Source: Treponema sp. (lineage in GTDB: Bacteria; Spirochaetota; Spirochaetia; Treponematales; Treponemataceae). From it: a stretch of DNA of 64,000 nucleotides. The position numbers and the translations under genes are program-made. The notes beneath the pieces were generated by a model. That model had not been told where the DNA came from, ran no database searches, and saw only the letters and a program-made list of their open reading frames with translations. This document shows positions 36,009-44,400 of this stretch, one piece after another; the first letter of the stretch is position 1; each line of letters begins with the position of its first letter. The stretch is taken from positions 62,001 through 126,000 of the forward strand of contig JAEDCY010000002.1 in NCBI GenBank assembly GCA_016293915.1, written 5' to 3'.

Positions 36009-38048
36009 TTACATCTTTGATTTCAGCGTACTTAAAAAATCTGAGAACATGGCGCCGGTTTCTTCTTCGGTGAGCTGCTTTTGCTGATGGTATTCTACGA
36101 GGTTTTCTGGGATTTCATCGAGGAAGCGGCTTGGGGTAACTTCTGTATAATCAAAGGGACTTCCTGAATAGGTGTCATCATTTTTGAACTGGCGTCTTTT
36201 TCTTTTCTGGCAGGAAGTCATTATCAGTTTTTCCCGGGCTCTTGTAATTGCAACGTAAAATAATCTTCTTTCTTCTTCTACATCGCCATTGTTTTCTTCA
36301 ACTGAACGGGCATGGGGGATTAGACCTTCTTCAACTCCAGCTATAAAAACAACCGGGAATTCCAGGCCTTTTGAGGCATGAATTGTCATGAGGTTTACTT
36401 TACCTTTATTGCTTTCATCATCACCATTGTCATGACTGGCAAGGGTAATTCTGTTTAAATAATTATAAAGATTCGGGTTAGTATTGTCCGGATCGTTTTC
36501 CCAGGTATCAATAAATTGAGTAAACTCTTCAATATTTTTTAATTTATAGCTGACTGCCTTTTCACTTTTTGGATATTCAGAAACAAGGTAACTTTTGTAA
36601 TCAATGTCATCAACAAACTGACGAACCTTATTTGCAAGACCACGTCCGCTTAAAAGCTTCTGACGGTTTTCTTCAATAATATTTACGAAGTTCTGCAGGT
36701 CTTCTTTTAGAATATCGCTCGCTTTTGAAGCTTCGGCATGAATCAGATAATCTATTGCGTTCCAGAGAGTACAACCGTTTAATTCGGCGGCTTCATTCAT
36801 AAGCTGAATTGCTGCACGGCCGATTCCACGTCGAGGTGTATTTATAATTCGCAAGAGGTTAATATCATCATCATGGTTTGAAATAACACGTAGATAAGAA
36901 ATTACATCCTTAATTTCTTTGCGTTCAAAAAAGGAGGTACCGCCGCTCATTGTATAAGGTATATTATTTTGTAAAAAAGCTTCCTCTATATATCGGCTTT
37001 GAGTATTTGCGCGCATGAGTACGCCAAAATCATCATACTTACGCTTTTCTTCAACTGCAATTCCAAGAATTGATTCAGCGATAAAATCTGCTTCATCAGT
37101 TTCGTTTTGCGGCATGAAGATTTCTATTGGTTTTCCAGCTCCTTTTCCGCTCCAGAGTTTTTTATCTTTGCGGTTTGTGTTATGACTGATTACACCGTTA
37201 GCCGCCTCGAGAATTGTACCTGTTGAGCGGTAATTCTGTTCAAGGCGGATTTCTGTTACATCGAAATCTTTTTCAAAATTGATGATGTTCTGATAGTCTG
37301 CTCCACGCCAGGAATAAATAGACTGGTCGTCGTCTCCTACGACGGCTACGTTTTTGTCGGCAAGCAGGTGCATCATTTCATACTGCTGATGGCTTGTGTC
37401 CTGGAATTCGTCTACCATGAGGTATTTATAGCGTTCACGGTAGCGCTCAAGAACCTCGGGGAACTCGCGGAAAAGTTTGATTGGAAGAACTATGAGATCA
37501 TCAAAGTCTACGGCGTTGTATAATTTGAGTCCTTCCTGATACATTTCGTAAAGCGGACGATACATGTCGTTTGCAGTTTCCCAGTTCTTGCGGCCGGTTT
37601 TTATGTTTGAAATCAGGTTTCCGATTGTGTAGATATCCATTGCTTCTGGCGAGAATTTTAGTTCGCGACCACATTCTTTGATAAGTGCAACGCGGTCTGT
37701 TTCGTCATAAATAGAAAAGTTTTCTCGCCAGCCCAACTTGTCGATATCCTGACGCAGGATGCGGACTCCAAAAGCATGAAAAGTTGAAACTGTAAGATTC
37801 TGTAGTTTTTTCTGAGTCAGATCCTTGATGCGGTCTGCCATTTCTTTTGCGGCTTTGTTTGTAAAAGTAAGGGCAAGAATCTGGCTTTGTGGAATTCCTT
37901 TGTCCAGCATGTGTGCAATTCTGGAGGTAATTACACTGGTTTTTCCGCTGCCAGCTCCGGCAATTATGAGGATTGCACCTTCTGTTGTAGTTACGGCACG
38001 ATACTGCTGGGGATTAAGTTTATTTTTAAGGGATTCCAAGTCAAGCAT
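36009..38048 (-). CDS. UvrD/PcrA/Rep-family superfamily 1 DNA helicase
   Basis: 679 aa, 3'-5' helicase. Motif I IIAGAGSGKTSVITSRI, II MVDEFQDTSHQQY, III GDDDQSIYSWRGAD, IV LEQNYRSTG, V TIHASKGLEFPVVFI, VI FYVAITRAREKL. Acts in nucleotide-excision and mismatch repair or replication restart. PcrA/UvrD-type rather than RecB by length and motif spacing. Single-gene unit transcribed toward the family C repeat. Confidence 0.94.
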   Translation of the reverse strand: MLDLESLKNKLNPQQYRAVTTTEGAILIIAGAGSGKTSVITSRIAHMLDKGIPQSQILALTFTNKAAKEMADRIKDLTQKKLQNLTVSTFHAFGVRILRQDIDKLGWRENFSIYDETDRVALIKECGRELKFSPEAMDIYTIGNLISNIKTGRKNWETANDMYRPLYEMYQEGLKLYNAVDFDDLIVLPIKLFREFPEVLERYRERYKYLMVDEFQDTSHQQYEMMHLLADKNVAVVGDDDQSIYSWRGADYQNIINFEKDFDVTEIRLEQNYRSTGTILEAANGVISHNTNRKDKKLWSGKGAGKPIEIFMPQNETDEADFIAESILGIAVEEKRKYDDFGVLMRANTQSRYIEEAFLQNNIPYTMSGGTSFFERKEIKDVISYLRVISNHDDDINLLRIINTPRRGIGRAAIQLMNEAAELNGCTLWNAIDYLIHAEASKASDILKEDLQNFVNIIEENRQKLLSGRGLANKVRQFVDDIDYKSYLVSEYPKSEKAVSYKLKNIEEFTQFIDTWENDPDNTNPNLYNYLNRITLASHDNGDDESNKGKVNLMTIHASKGLEFPVVFIAGVEEGLIPHARSVEENNGDVEEERRLFYVAITRAREKLIMTSCQKRKRRQFKNDDTYSGSPFDYTEVTPSRFLDEIPENLVEYHQQKQLTEEETGAMFSDFLSTLKSKM

Positions 38049-38081
38049 AGGGTTATATATTACGCAGAGGGCGGACGAGGG

Positions 38082-38546
38082 TCAAGGGAGATTATAAAAA
38101 AAATATGCTGTAAAAAATATTATCTGAATAATATATGCTGTAATCAGGCCAAAAGCCATAAAAGGGATAAAAGGAAAAGCTTTATGGCCGATTTTTTTGT
38201 TCATGATTAACAGGGTGAGAATAACTTCTGCAGCAAAGCAGACTGCAATCATCTGTGGAATTAGAAAAAGCCCCTGAAAAAAACCGAACCAGACATCTGC
38301 CGGGCCAAGTTTATTTTTTGTGATTTTTCTTACGGCAAAATAAAAGCTTCCGGTAATCATTGATGATAAAATAAAAATCCACATTCCGGTGCGGTTAAAA
38401 ATTAAATGACAAGCCAGGGCAAAGAAAACAGAAATCCATTGAAGGTATATGTTTGCAGAGAGAGTTTTGATATCTTCTATTGTAAGTATTAATGAGAAAA
38501 AGAAAATAACACAAAAAGAGCATATATTGTAAAGTGAAAAAATCAT
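38082..38546 (-). CDS. prepilin-peptidase-like (A24) membrane protein
   Basis: 154 aa from the ATG at 38544-38546, placed by a promoter that ends 6 nt upstream. An in-frame extension to 38783 runs through a palindromic element and is not believed. Six-helix membrane layout; two aspartates at the right places: LTIEDIKTLSANI (family D-x-R/K) and LGPADVWFGFFQG (family GxGD), plus FPFIPFMAFG (family PFGPxLA). Prepilin peptidases cut leader peptides at the membrane face; this short form lacks the methylase domain. Family assignment by pattern only. Confidence 0.6.
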   Translation of the reverse strand: MIFSLYNICSFCVIFFFSLILTIEDIKTLSANIYLQWISVFFALACHLIFNRTGMWIFILSSMITGSFYFAVRKITKNKLGPADVWFGFFQGLFLIPQMIAVCFAAEVILTLLIMNKKIGHKAFPFIPFMAFGLITAYIIQIIFFTAYFFYNLP

Positions 38547-38552
38547 AATTAA

Positions 38553-38581
38553 AGTATAAATTATCCAGAATGTCTGGTCAA
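38553..38581 (-). promoter_or_regulatory. promoter of the prepilin-peptidase-like gene (leaderless)
   Basis: Minus strand TTGACC, 17 nt, TATACT, then 6 nt to the ATG. No SD is present. Confidence 0.65.
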
Positions 38582-38613
38582 TTTTATTTATGCTGATATA
38601 AAGAATATAAATA

Positions 38614-38860
38614 AAACTATTGCAAGGCTTCCGCATTGTAAACACTTTTCCGTAATGTTGGCGCGAAGGAGCGGGGCGTGGTTCAAAAACACTCTTTTTG
38701 TGGCTGCTGCGAAGCGGCAGTTCAATAGTTTCTATACCACAAAAAGCGTGTAGCGCATTATTGCGCGGTTTTGAATCACGCAACCGTGACTGGGAGCCAT
38801 AAATTCGGGATTTTTGTTTATTATGCGGAAGCCCTGAAAACTATTGCAGAAACTATTGCA
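38614..38860. mobile_element. MITE-like nested palindrome with direct repeats
   Basis: A 208-bp non-coding element (38626-38833) has 11-bp perfect terminal inverted repeats GGCTTCCGCAT / ATGCGGAAGCC. Inside is a second large inverted repeat (CACTCTTTTTGTGG / CCACAAAAAGCGTG) around a GCTGCgaaGCGGC hairpin. It is flanked by AAACTATTGCA at 38614-38624 and 38838-38848, with a third copy at 38850-38860, as a target duplication would look. The third copy supplies the -35 of asnB. No transposase is visible. The element also pads the upstream frame of the prepilin-peptidase-like gene. Confidence 0.6.
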
Positions 38861-38884
38861 GAATATCTTTTAAAACGATAATAT
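38856..38884 (+). promoter_or_regulatory. asnB promoter
   Basis: TTGCAG, 17 nt, TAATAT. Its -35 lies in the third copy of the AAACTATTGCA direct repeat. Start predicted near 38891, directly at the first leader hairpin. Confidence 0.6.
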
Positions 38885-38890
38885 GAAATA

Positions 38891-39153
38891 TATACGACAA
38901 AGAAGCCGTAGATAATATTTCGCAAAACCGCGAGATACTGTCTACGGCTTTTTTCGTTTTAAATTGAATTTGGAGGAAAGGAAGAAGCGCTGAGAAATTG
39001 GGAAGAAGAGAAAGATTCTAAAAAGTTGCTCCAGGTATTCGCAACTTTTTTTAACGAATCTTCGATTTACCACGGTGCCGATTGTAGGTAAAAACCTAAA
39101 TTGGATTTTTCCGTGGGAAAATCCAATTTTTAACGGTTTTTTCTATTGTAGGC
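38891..39153 (+). promoter_or_regulatory. asnB leader: three terminator-like hairpins with a competing antiterminator
   Basis: H1 (38897-38956): AAGCCGTAGA...TCTACGGCTTTTTT, followed by an SD-like GGAGG with no ATG/GTG start after it. H2 (39018-39052): AAGTTGC/GCAACTT with T7. H3 (39098-39129): AAATTGGATTTT/AAAATCCAATTT then TTTTT and T6. Alternative fold: GATTTACCACGG (39064-39075) pairs with CCGTGG and AAATC (39111-39123), enclosing CCGATT-TAGGT/ACCTA-AATTGG (39078-39104). This excludes H3. The layout is that of a transcriptional attenuator; the ligand or factor is unknown. Not a T-box by motif. The SD before ATG is weak (AGG). Confidence 0.65.
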
Positions 39154-41118
39154 ATGTGTGGTTTTGTAGGTTGTTTTGATTTGGACAGTGGCAGTGCGCC
39201 TATTGCGGAGGGCTTGAAGGAAGAGCTTCGAGCTCAGGTTCTGGAGATGTCGAAAAAGATTAGGCATCGGGGGCCGGACTGGAGTGGTGTTTATACCGGA
39301 GAAAATGCGATTTTGAGTCACGAGAGACTTTCAATTGTAGACCCTCTTTCTGGAAAGCAACCGCTGGTTAGTGATGACGAAAAAATTATTCTTGCTGCAA
39401 ATGGTGAAATCTATAACCATAAAGAAATCCGTGCCCTTTTCGAAGGAGATTACAAGTTTCGCACCGGAAGTGACTGCGAGGTAATCATTCCTCTTTATAA
39501 AAAATACCGCGAGTCTGGCGACTTTACAAAAATGATAGAAGAGCTTTCGGGAATATTTGCCTTTGCCCTTTATGACAGCGAGCACGATAGCTATCTTATT
39601 GCCCGTGACGAAATAGGCGTTATTCCGCTTTATCAGGGCTGGGATAAGGCAGGTCGATACTATGTTGCCAGCGAGCTCAAAGCCCTCGAAGGTGACTGCC
39701 AGACAATCGAAGAATTCCCGAATGGTCATTACCTTTATTCAGGAAAGGTATCACACGGATTCGAAACGTCTAACGACGTTTCCAACAATAAAAATGATTT
39801 TGCGTTAGCAAAATCCAATCCGTGTGACAATTCTCCACGTCCAGTTAAATGGTATACAAGAGATTGGGAGACTTATGATAATGTTAAAAATTCCCCACGC
39901 GCAACAGACGACAAGGGTGAAGTTATCAATCCGAGCGTAATAGAAAAAGTACGCAACGGGCTTGAAAATGCTGTAAAAGCCCAGCTTATGTCCGACGTTC
40001 CTTATGGCGTACTTTTGAGCGGTGGTCTGGATTCTTCAATTATTGCAGCCATCACACAAAAGTTCAGCAAAAAAAGAATTGAGACTGACAGTAAGGAAGC
40101 AGCCTGGTGGCCTCAGCTTCACTCATTCGCAGTTGGACTCGAAGGATCGCCGGATCTTATTGCAGCTCAGAAGGCTGCTGATTATATTGGTACTGTTCAT
40201 CATGAGGTTCACTTTACAATTCAGGAGGCTCTGGACGCTCTTCCTGATGTAATCTATCACATCGAAACATACGACATTACAACAGTTCGCGCATCAACTC
40301 CAATGTACCTGCTTGCCCGGGTAATAAAATCTATGGGAATTAAGATGGTTTTGAGCGGAGAGGGAAGTGATGAACTTTTTGGCGGTTATCTATACTTTCA
40401 TAAGGCACCGAATGCTCAGGAATTCCACGAGGAGCTGGTTCGTAAAATGAGCAAGCTTCATCTTTACGATTGTCTTAGAGCAAATAAGTCTCTTATGGCC
40501 TGGGGAGTAGAAGGTCGTGTTCCTTTCCTTGATAAAGAATTTATAGATATTGCTATGGGGCTTAACCCGAGTGATAAGATGTGTATTCCTCTGTGTCATG
40601 CTGAACTTGTTTCAGCATCTGCAAGTAAGACCCCGAAACAAGTTCGGGGTGACAGTGCTGTTCGGGGTGACAGTGCTGTTCGGGGTTACGGAACTGCTCA
40701 GGGCACCGAAGCTTCAAGACAGAGAATGGAAAAGTGGATTCTTCGCAAGGCTTTTGAAGATCTGCTTCCGGAAAGTATCGCCTGGCGTCAGAAGGAACAG
40801 TTCTCAGACGGTGTAGGCTATAACTGGATTGATACTCTTAAAAAGATGACAGAAGAGAAGGTTAGCGACGCAGAGTTTGCCCGCCGAGAAAACCGCTTCC
40901 CGGTAAATCCTCCAAAAACAAAAGAGGAATATTATTACCGTGAAATATACAGCCGCCTATTCCCGAGCGACTCTGCTGCCCGCTGTGTACCACACGAAGC
41001 CGGAGTTGCCTGTTCAACTGCAAAAGCACTTGAGTGGGATGCTGCCTGGAAAAATATGGATGAACCATCAGGTCGCGCAATTGGTGGAGTCCACAACGAC
41101 GCGTATAGAACTAGGTGA
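39154..41118 (+). CDS. asnB: asparagine synthetase (glutamine-hydrolysing) with repeat-encoded insertions
   Basis: 654 aa against about 550 for E. coli AsnB. Start fixed by the catalytic Cys2 (MCGFVGCFDL). The N-terminal glutaminase has RHRGPDWSG, SHERLSIVDP, NGEIYNH. The synthetase ATP site is GVLLSGGLDSSIIAAI, then SGEGSDELFGGY. Converts Asp, Gln and ATP to Asn, Glu, AMP and PPi. Two insertions explain most of the extra length: residues about 200-225 (family A; HGFETSNDVSN...) and about 481-522 (family D plus an 18-bp tandem unit encoding RGDSAV). The second lies after the catalytic core and before the C-terminal helices. Regulated by the three-hairpin leader. Confidence 0.93.
   Translation: MCGFVGCFDLDSGSAPIAEGLKEELRAQVLEMSKKIRHRGPDWSGVYTGENAILSHERLSIVDPLSGKQPLVSDDEKIILAANGEIYNHKEIRALFEGDYKFRTGSDCEVIIPLYKKYRESGDFTKMIEELSGIFAFALYDSEHDSYLIARDEIGVIPLYQGWDKAGRYYVASELKALEGDCQTIEEFPNGHYLYSGKVSHGFETSNDVSNNKNDFALAKSNPCDNSPRPVKWYTRDWETYDNVKNSPRATDDKGEVINPSVIEKVRNGLENAVKAQLMSDVPYGVLLSGGLDSSIIAAITQKFSKKRIETDSKEAAWWPQLHSFAVGLEGSPDLIAAQKAADYIGTVHHEVHFTIQEALDALPDVIYHIETYDITTVRASTPMYLLARVIKSMGIKMVLSGEGSDELFGGYLYFHKAPNAQEFHEELVRKMSKLHLYDCLRANKSLMAWGVEGRVPFLDKEFIDIAMGLNPSDKMCIPLCHAELVSASASKTPKQVRGDSAVRGDSAVRGYGTAQGTEASRQRMEKWILRKAFEDLLPESIAWRQKEQFSDGVGYNWIDTLKKMTEEKVSDAEFARRENRFPVNPPKTKEEYYYREIYSRLFPSDSAARCVPHEAGVACSTAKALEWDAAWKNMDEPSGRAIGGVHNDAYRTR
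39751..39828 (+). repeat. in-frame family A repeat inside asnB
   Basis: 78 bp (26 codons), bounded by TCACACGGATTCG and CCAATCCGTGTGA; encodes SHGFETSND...DFALAKSNPCD. The same peptide occurs in GltB. Confidence 0.9.
40595..40720 (+). repeat. in-frame family D repeat plus 18-bp tandem unit inside asnB
   Basis: CHAELVSASASK from the family D palindrome, then GTTCGGGGTGACAGTGCT repeated about 2.5 times. Confidence 0.88.
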
Positions 41119-41127
41119 TTTCAGGCG

Positions 41128-41275
41128 AGTTTGCAAAGCAAACTCGGTAAGGGGCTGACCAATAAGTTTACATCCTAGTGTCATTCCGAACTTGTTTCGG
41201 AATCTATAGAACTAGATGTGGTGTAGATGCTGAAACAAGTTCAGCATGACAATACTTTTTGGACAGCCCCGTCGT
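41128..41275. repeat. composite repeats in the 332-bp asnB-gltB spacer
   Basis: GCGAGTTTGCaaaGCAAACTCGG hairpin, then GGGGCTG...CAGCCCC outer arms that enclose two facing family D copies (about 41180-41206 and 41226-41252). Together they can form a large cruciform, possibly the asnB terminator. Beyond it lie only the gltB operator, promoter and leader. Confidence 0.75.
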
Positions 41276-41310
41276 TCACGACAAAGCTTACTAATTATCA
41301 AAAATAAAAC

Positions 41311-41332
41311 AGTAGTTCCTTTTAGAACTACT
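41311..41332. promoter_or_regulatory. 22-bp palindromic operator candidate upstream of gltB
   Basis: AGTAGTTC-N6-GAACTACT, ending on the first base of the -35. A matching 22-bp palindrome (AGTAGT-N10-ACTACT) lies between the carA and dapF promoters at 61085-61106. Confidence 0.6.
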
Positions 41333-41361
41333 TGACTATTTTTACAAAAATTCATTATTAT
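41332..41361 (+). promoter_or_regulatory. gltB promoter
   Basis: TTGACT, 18 nt, TATTAT. Start near 41368, about 10 nt before the leader hairpin. Confidence 0.65.
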
Positions 41362-41378
41362 TAAAAAACTAAAAACGG

Positions 41379-41439
41379 CAAAGAGGTCGTAGATAAAGTT
41401 TCGTTCAAGGCGAAATTTTGTCTACGACCTCTTTTTTTT
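41379..41439 (+). promoter_or_regulatory. leader terminator-SD module of gltB
   Basis: CAAAGAGGTCGTAGA / TCTACGACCTCTTTTTTTT stem with an inner UUUCG/CGAAA pair, starting about 10 nt after the promoter's start site. The U-tract is followed after 1 nt by the SD (GAGG) and ATG. ACCTC in the 3' arm can alternatively pair with the SD GAGGT. The dapF leader has the same arms. Confidence 0.7.
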
Positions 41440-41450
41440 CGAGGTTGAAA

Positions 41451-44400
41451 ATGAAGACATTATACGAACCAAGCTTTGAACACGACAACTGTGGTATTGG
41501 TGCAGTTGTAAATATTGATGGAAGTAAATCGCATAAAATTGTTGATAATGCTTTAAGCATAGTTGAAAAACTGGAACACCGTGCAGGAAAAGATGCCAGT
41601 GGCGAAACTGGTGATGGTGTTGGAATTCTTGTTCAGATAAGCCATGAGTTTTTTAAGAAGGCTGCATCAGATTTAGTCGGCAAGCTTGGAGAGCGTGAGT
41701 ATGGTATCGGGCAGTTCTTTTTCCCTGGAGATGTGGTTTCGACAGGCTCAACCACCTGTGATTCTGAAAAAGCCCGTTTTGAAGAATGCTGTGCTGCCGA
41801 AGGGCTTAAGTTTTTGGGCTGGCGTAAGGTTCCTGTGAATGCAGACGTTCTTGGTAAAAAGGCCCTCGACTGTATGCCTCAAATCTGGCAGGGCTTTGTG
41901 GAAAAGCCTGCTGACTGTGAGCCGGGGCTTGATTTTGACCGCAAGCTTTATATTGTGAGACGGCTTTTTGAAAACGGGGCGTTGCGGGGTGCCCCCGCAG
42001 AGGGGGTAGCGGAAAACGCCGCAGGCGATTGCAGCGAGGGGGAGACTTCCCCCTCATCACCTAAAACCTATGTCTGTTCCCTTAGCAGCCGCACCATCGT
42101 TTACAAGGGAATGTTCCTGGTTCACGAGCTTCGTACTTTCTACGATGACCTGCAGTCACCGGATTATCAGTCGGCTTTAGCAATTGTGCATTCGCGCTTT
42201 TCCACAAACACACAGCCAAGCTGGCAGCGCGCTCACCCGAACCGTTTTATTGCACATAACGGCGAAATCAATACAATCCGCGGAAATGTAGACCGTATGC
42301 TGGCTCGCGAAGAAACTGTTAGTTCAAGCAAACTTGATAAAGCTCAGATGCAGAAAATCTTGCCAGCAGTAGATACTAGCGGTTCAGACTCTGCAATGCT
42401 TGATAATACTCTTGAGTTTCTTTTGATGAATGGCATGCCGTTACCTCTTGCTGTTATGACTTGCATTCCTGAACCATGGAAACATGATGACAATATGGCT
42501 CAAAAGAAAAAGGATTTTTATCACTATTGGGCAACTATGATGGAAAGCTGGGACGGACCTGCGGCAATTCTTTTCAGTGACGGTGATTTGCTTGGTGCAA
42601 CCCTTGATCGTAACGGACTTCGCCCAAGCCGCTACTACATCACAAAGGACGGTATGCTGATTTTGAGTTCTGAAGTTGGTGTGCTTGATATTCCTGAAGA
42701 AAACATCAAAATAAAATCACGACTTCAACCGGGTCGCATACTTCTTGTTGATACTCTTCAGAAAAAGATTATCAGTGATGAAGAATGCAAAAATCAGTAC
42801 GCTTCGCTTTATCCTTACGGAGAGTGGCTGGATATGAATCTTGTTCATCTTGCCGATCTTAAAATTCCTAACAAGAAAATTCCGGTTCATACATTGGACG
42901 AGCGTAATATTCTTTACCGTGCCTTTGGCTGGAACTACGAAGATGTAAACGAGATGGTTCTTCCGATGGCTCGCAACGGGGTAGAGCCTACAGCCAGCAT
43001 GGGCGTGGACACTCCGCTTGCCGTTATGAGTGAAAAGCATCCGAGTCTCTTCTCATACTTCAAGCAGCTTTTTGCCCAGGTTACAAATCCGCCAATTGAC
43101 AGTCTGCGTGAGAAGATTGTTACTGACACAACAGTTTACGTTGGTAAGGACGGAAACCTTTTGCAGCCACAAGCCCGAAACTGCCGTGTCCTTGAAATTA
43201 ATAATCCGATTCTCACCGGCACTGACCTTATAAAAATCGCCGCCCTCAATCAGCCAGGGCTTAAGGCAAAGACGATTTCGATTTTATTTGATGTGGTTTC
43301 GATACGTCCTTCGGACTACTCAACCACCGCTGCATCTCCGGTGGTTGAGTGCTCGCGAAGCGAGTGTATCGAAACCACCAGACTCGAGACTGCCCTCGAC
43401 AAACTCTTTGCTCAAATCGACTCTGCCTATGCAGAAGGTTACAACATCATCATACTCAGTGACCGTGGTGTAGATGAAAATCATGCTGCTATTCCTGTTA
43501 TTCTTGCAACTTCAGCTGTTGAGCAGTACCTGATCCGTACAAAGAAGCGCACATCCGTTTCCATCATTCTGGAGACTGCCGAGGTTCGCGACGTTCATCA
43601 GGCTGCAATGTGTCTTGGCTATGGAGCCCGTGCAATCAATCCTTACCTTGCTCATGAAGCAATTGCCGAACTCATTGACCAAAAGATTCTGGACAAGGAT
43701 TATCACACCGCAATCGACGACTACAACAAGGCTGTTATTAACGGCATTGTAAAGATTGCCGCAAAGATGGGTATCTCAACAATTCAATCTTACCAGTCGG
43801 CTCAGATTTTCGAAGCAGTTGGAATTGCCCAGGATGTTGTAGAAAAATATTTTACAAATACAGTAAGCCGTGTTGGCGGTGTTGGCCTCAAGGAAATTGA
43901 AGAGGATGTACGCTATCATCACGATCAGGGTTTTGACCCAGCCGGCCTCACTGTAAACCAGCACCTCGATTCTTTTGGTAAGCACAAGTTCCGACGCGGT
44001 CCTCAGGCAGAAAGTCATCTTTATAATCCTGAAACTATTGTGGCCCTGCAGCAGGCTACCCGCAACGGTGATTACGCCCGTTTCAAAGAATATACAGCCC
44101 TGGTTGACGATAACAGTCATCCTCACACTCTGCGCGCTATGCTGGATTTCAACTTTCCTGCAGACGGCGGAATAAGTATTGATGAGGTTGAGCCTGTAGA
44201 GACAATTGTTCAGCGTTTTAAGACTGGTGCCATGTCTTACGGTTCAATTTCTGAAGAGGCCCATAAGTGCATGGCTGCCGCAATGAATCACCTGCACGGA
44301 AAATCAAACTCGGGGGAAGGCGGCGAAAAACCGGAGCGCTTGGGAACTGAATACAACTCTGCTATCAAGCAGGTTGCCAGCGGCCGTTTTGGTGTTACAG

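Noticed and set aside
38547..38783. N-terminal extension of the prepilin-peptidase-like protein
   Set aside because: Runs through the palindromic element; a promoter with -10 6 nt before the internal ATG sets the start.
38970..39090. Asn-coding leader peptide in the asnB leader
   Set aside because: Only a CTG-initiated frame follows the SD-like GGAGG and it is not Asn-rich.
39064..39131. T-box riboswitch for asnB
   Set aside because: The GGUGGxACCGCG T-box motif and a specifier stem are not present.
41379..41439. Classical ANTAR dual-hexaloop target upstream of gltB (also checked dapF, carA, carB2, asnB)
   Set aside because: Single long hairpins; the only six-base loop (asnB H1, AAAACC) lacks the conserved G at position 4.
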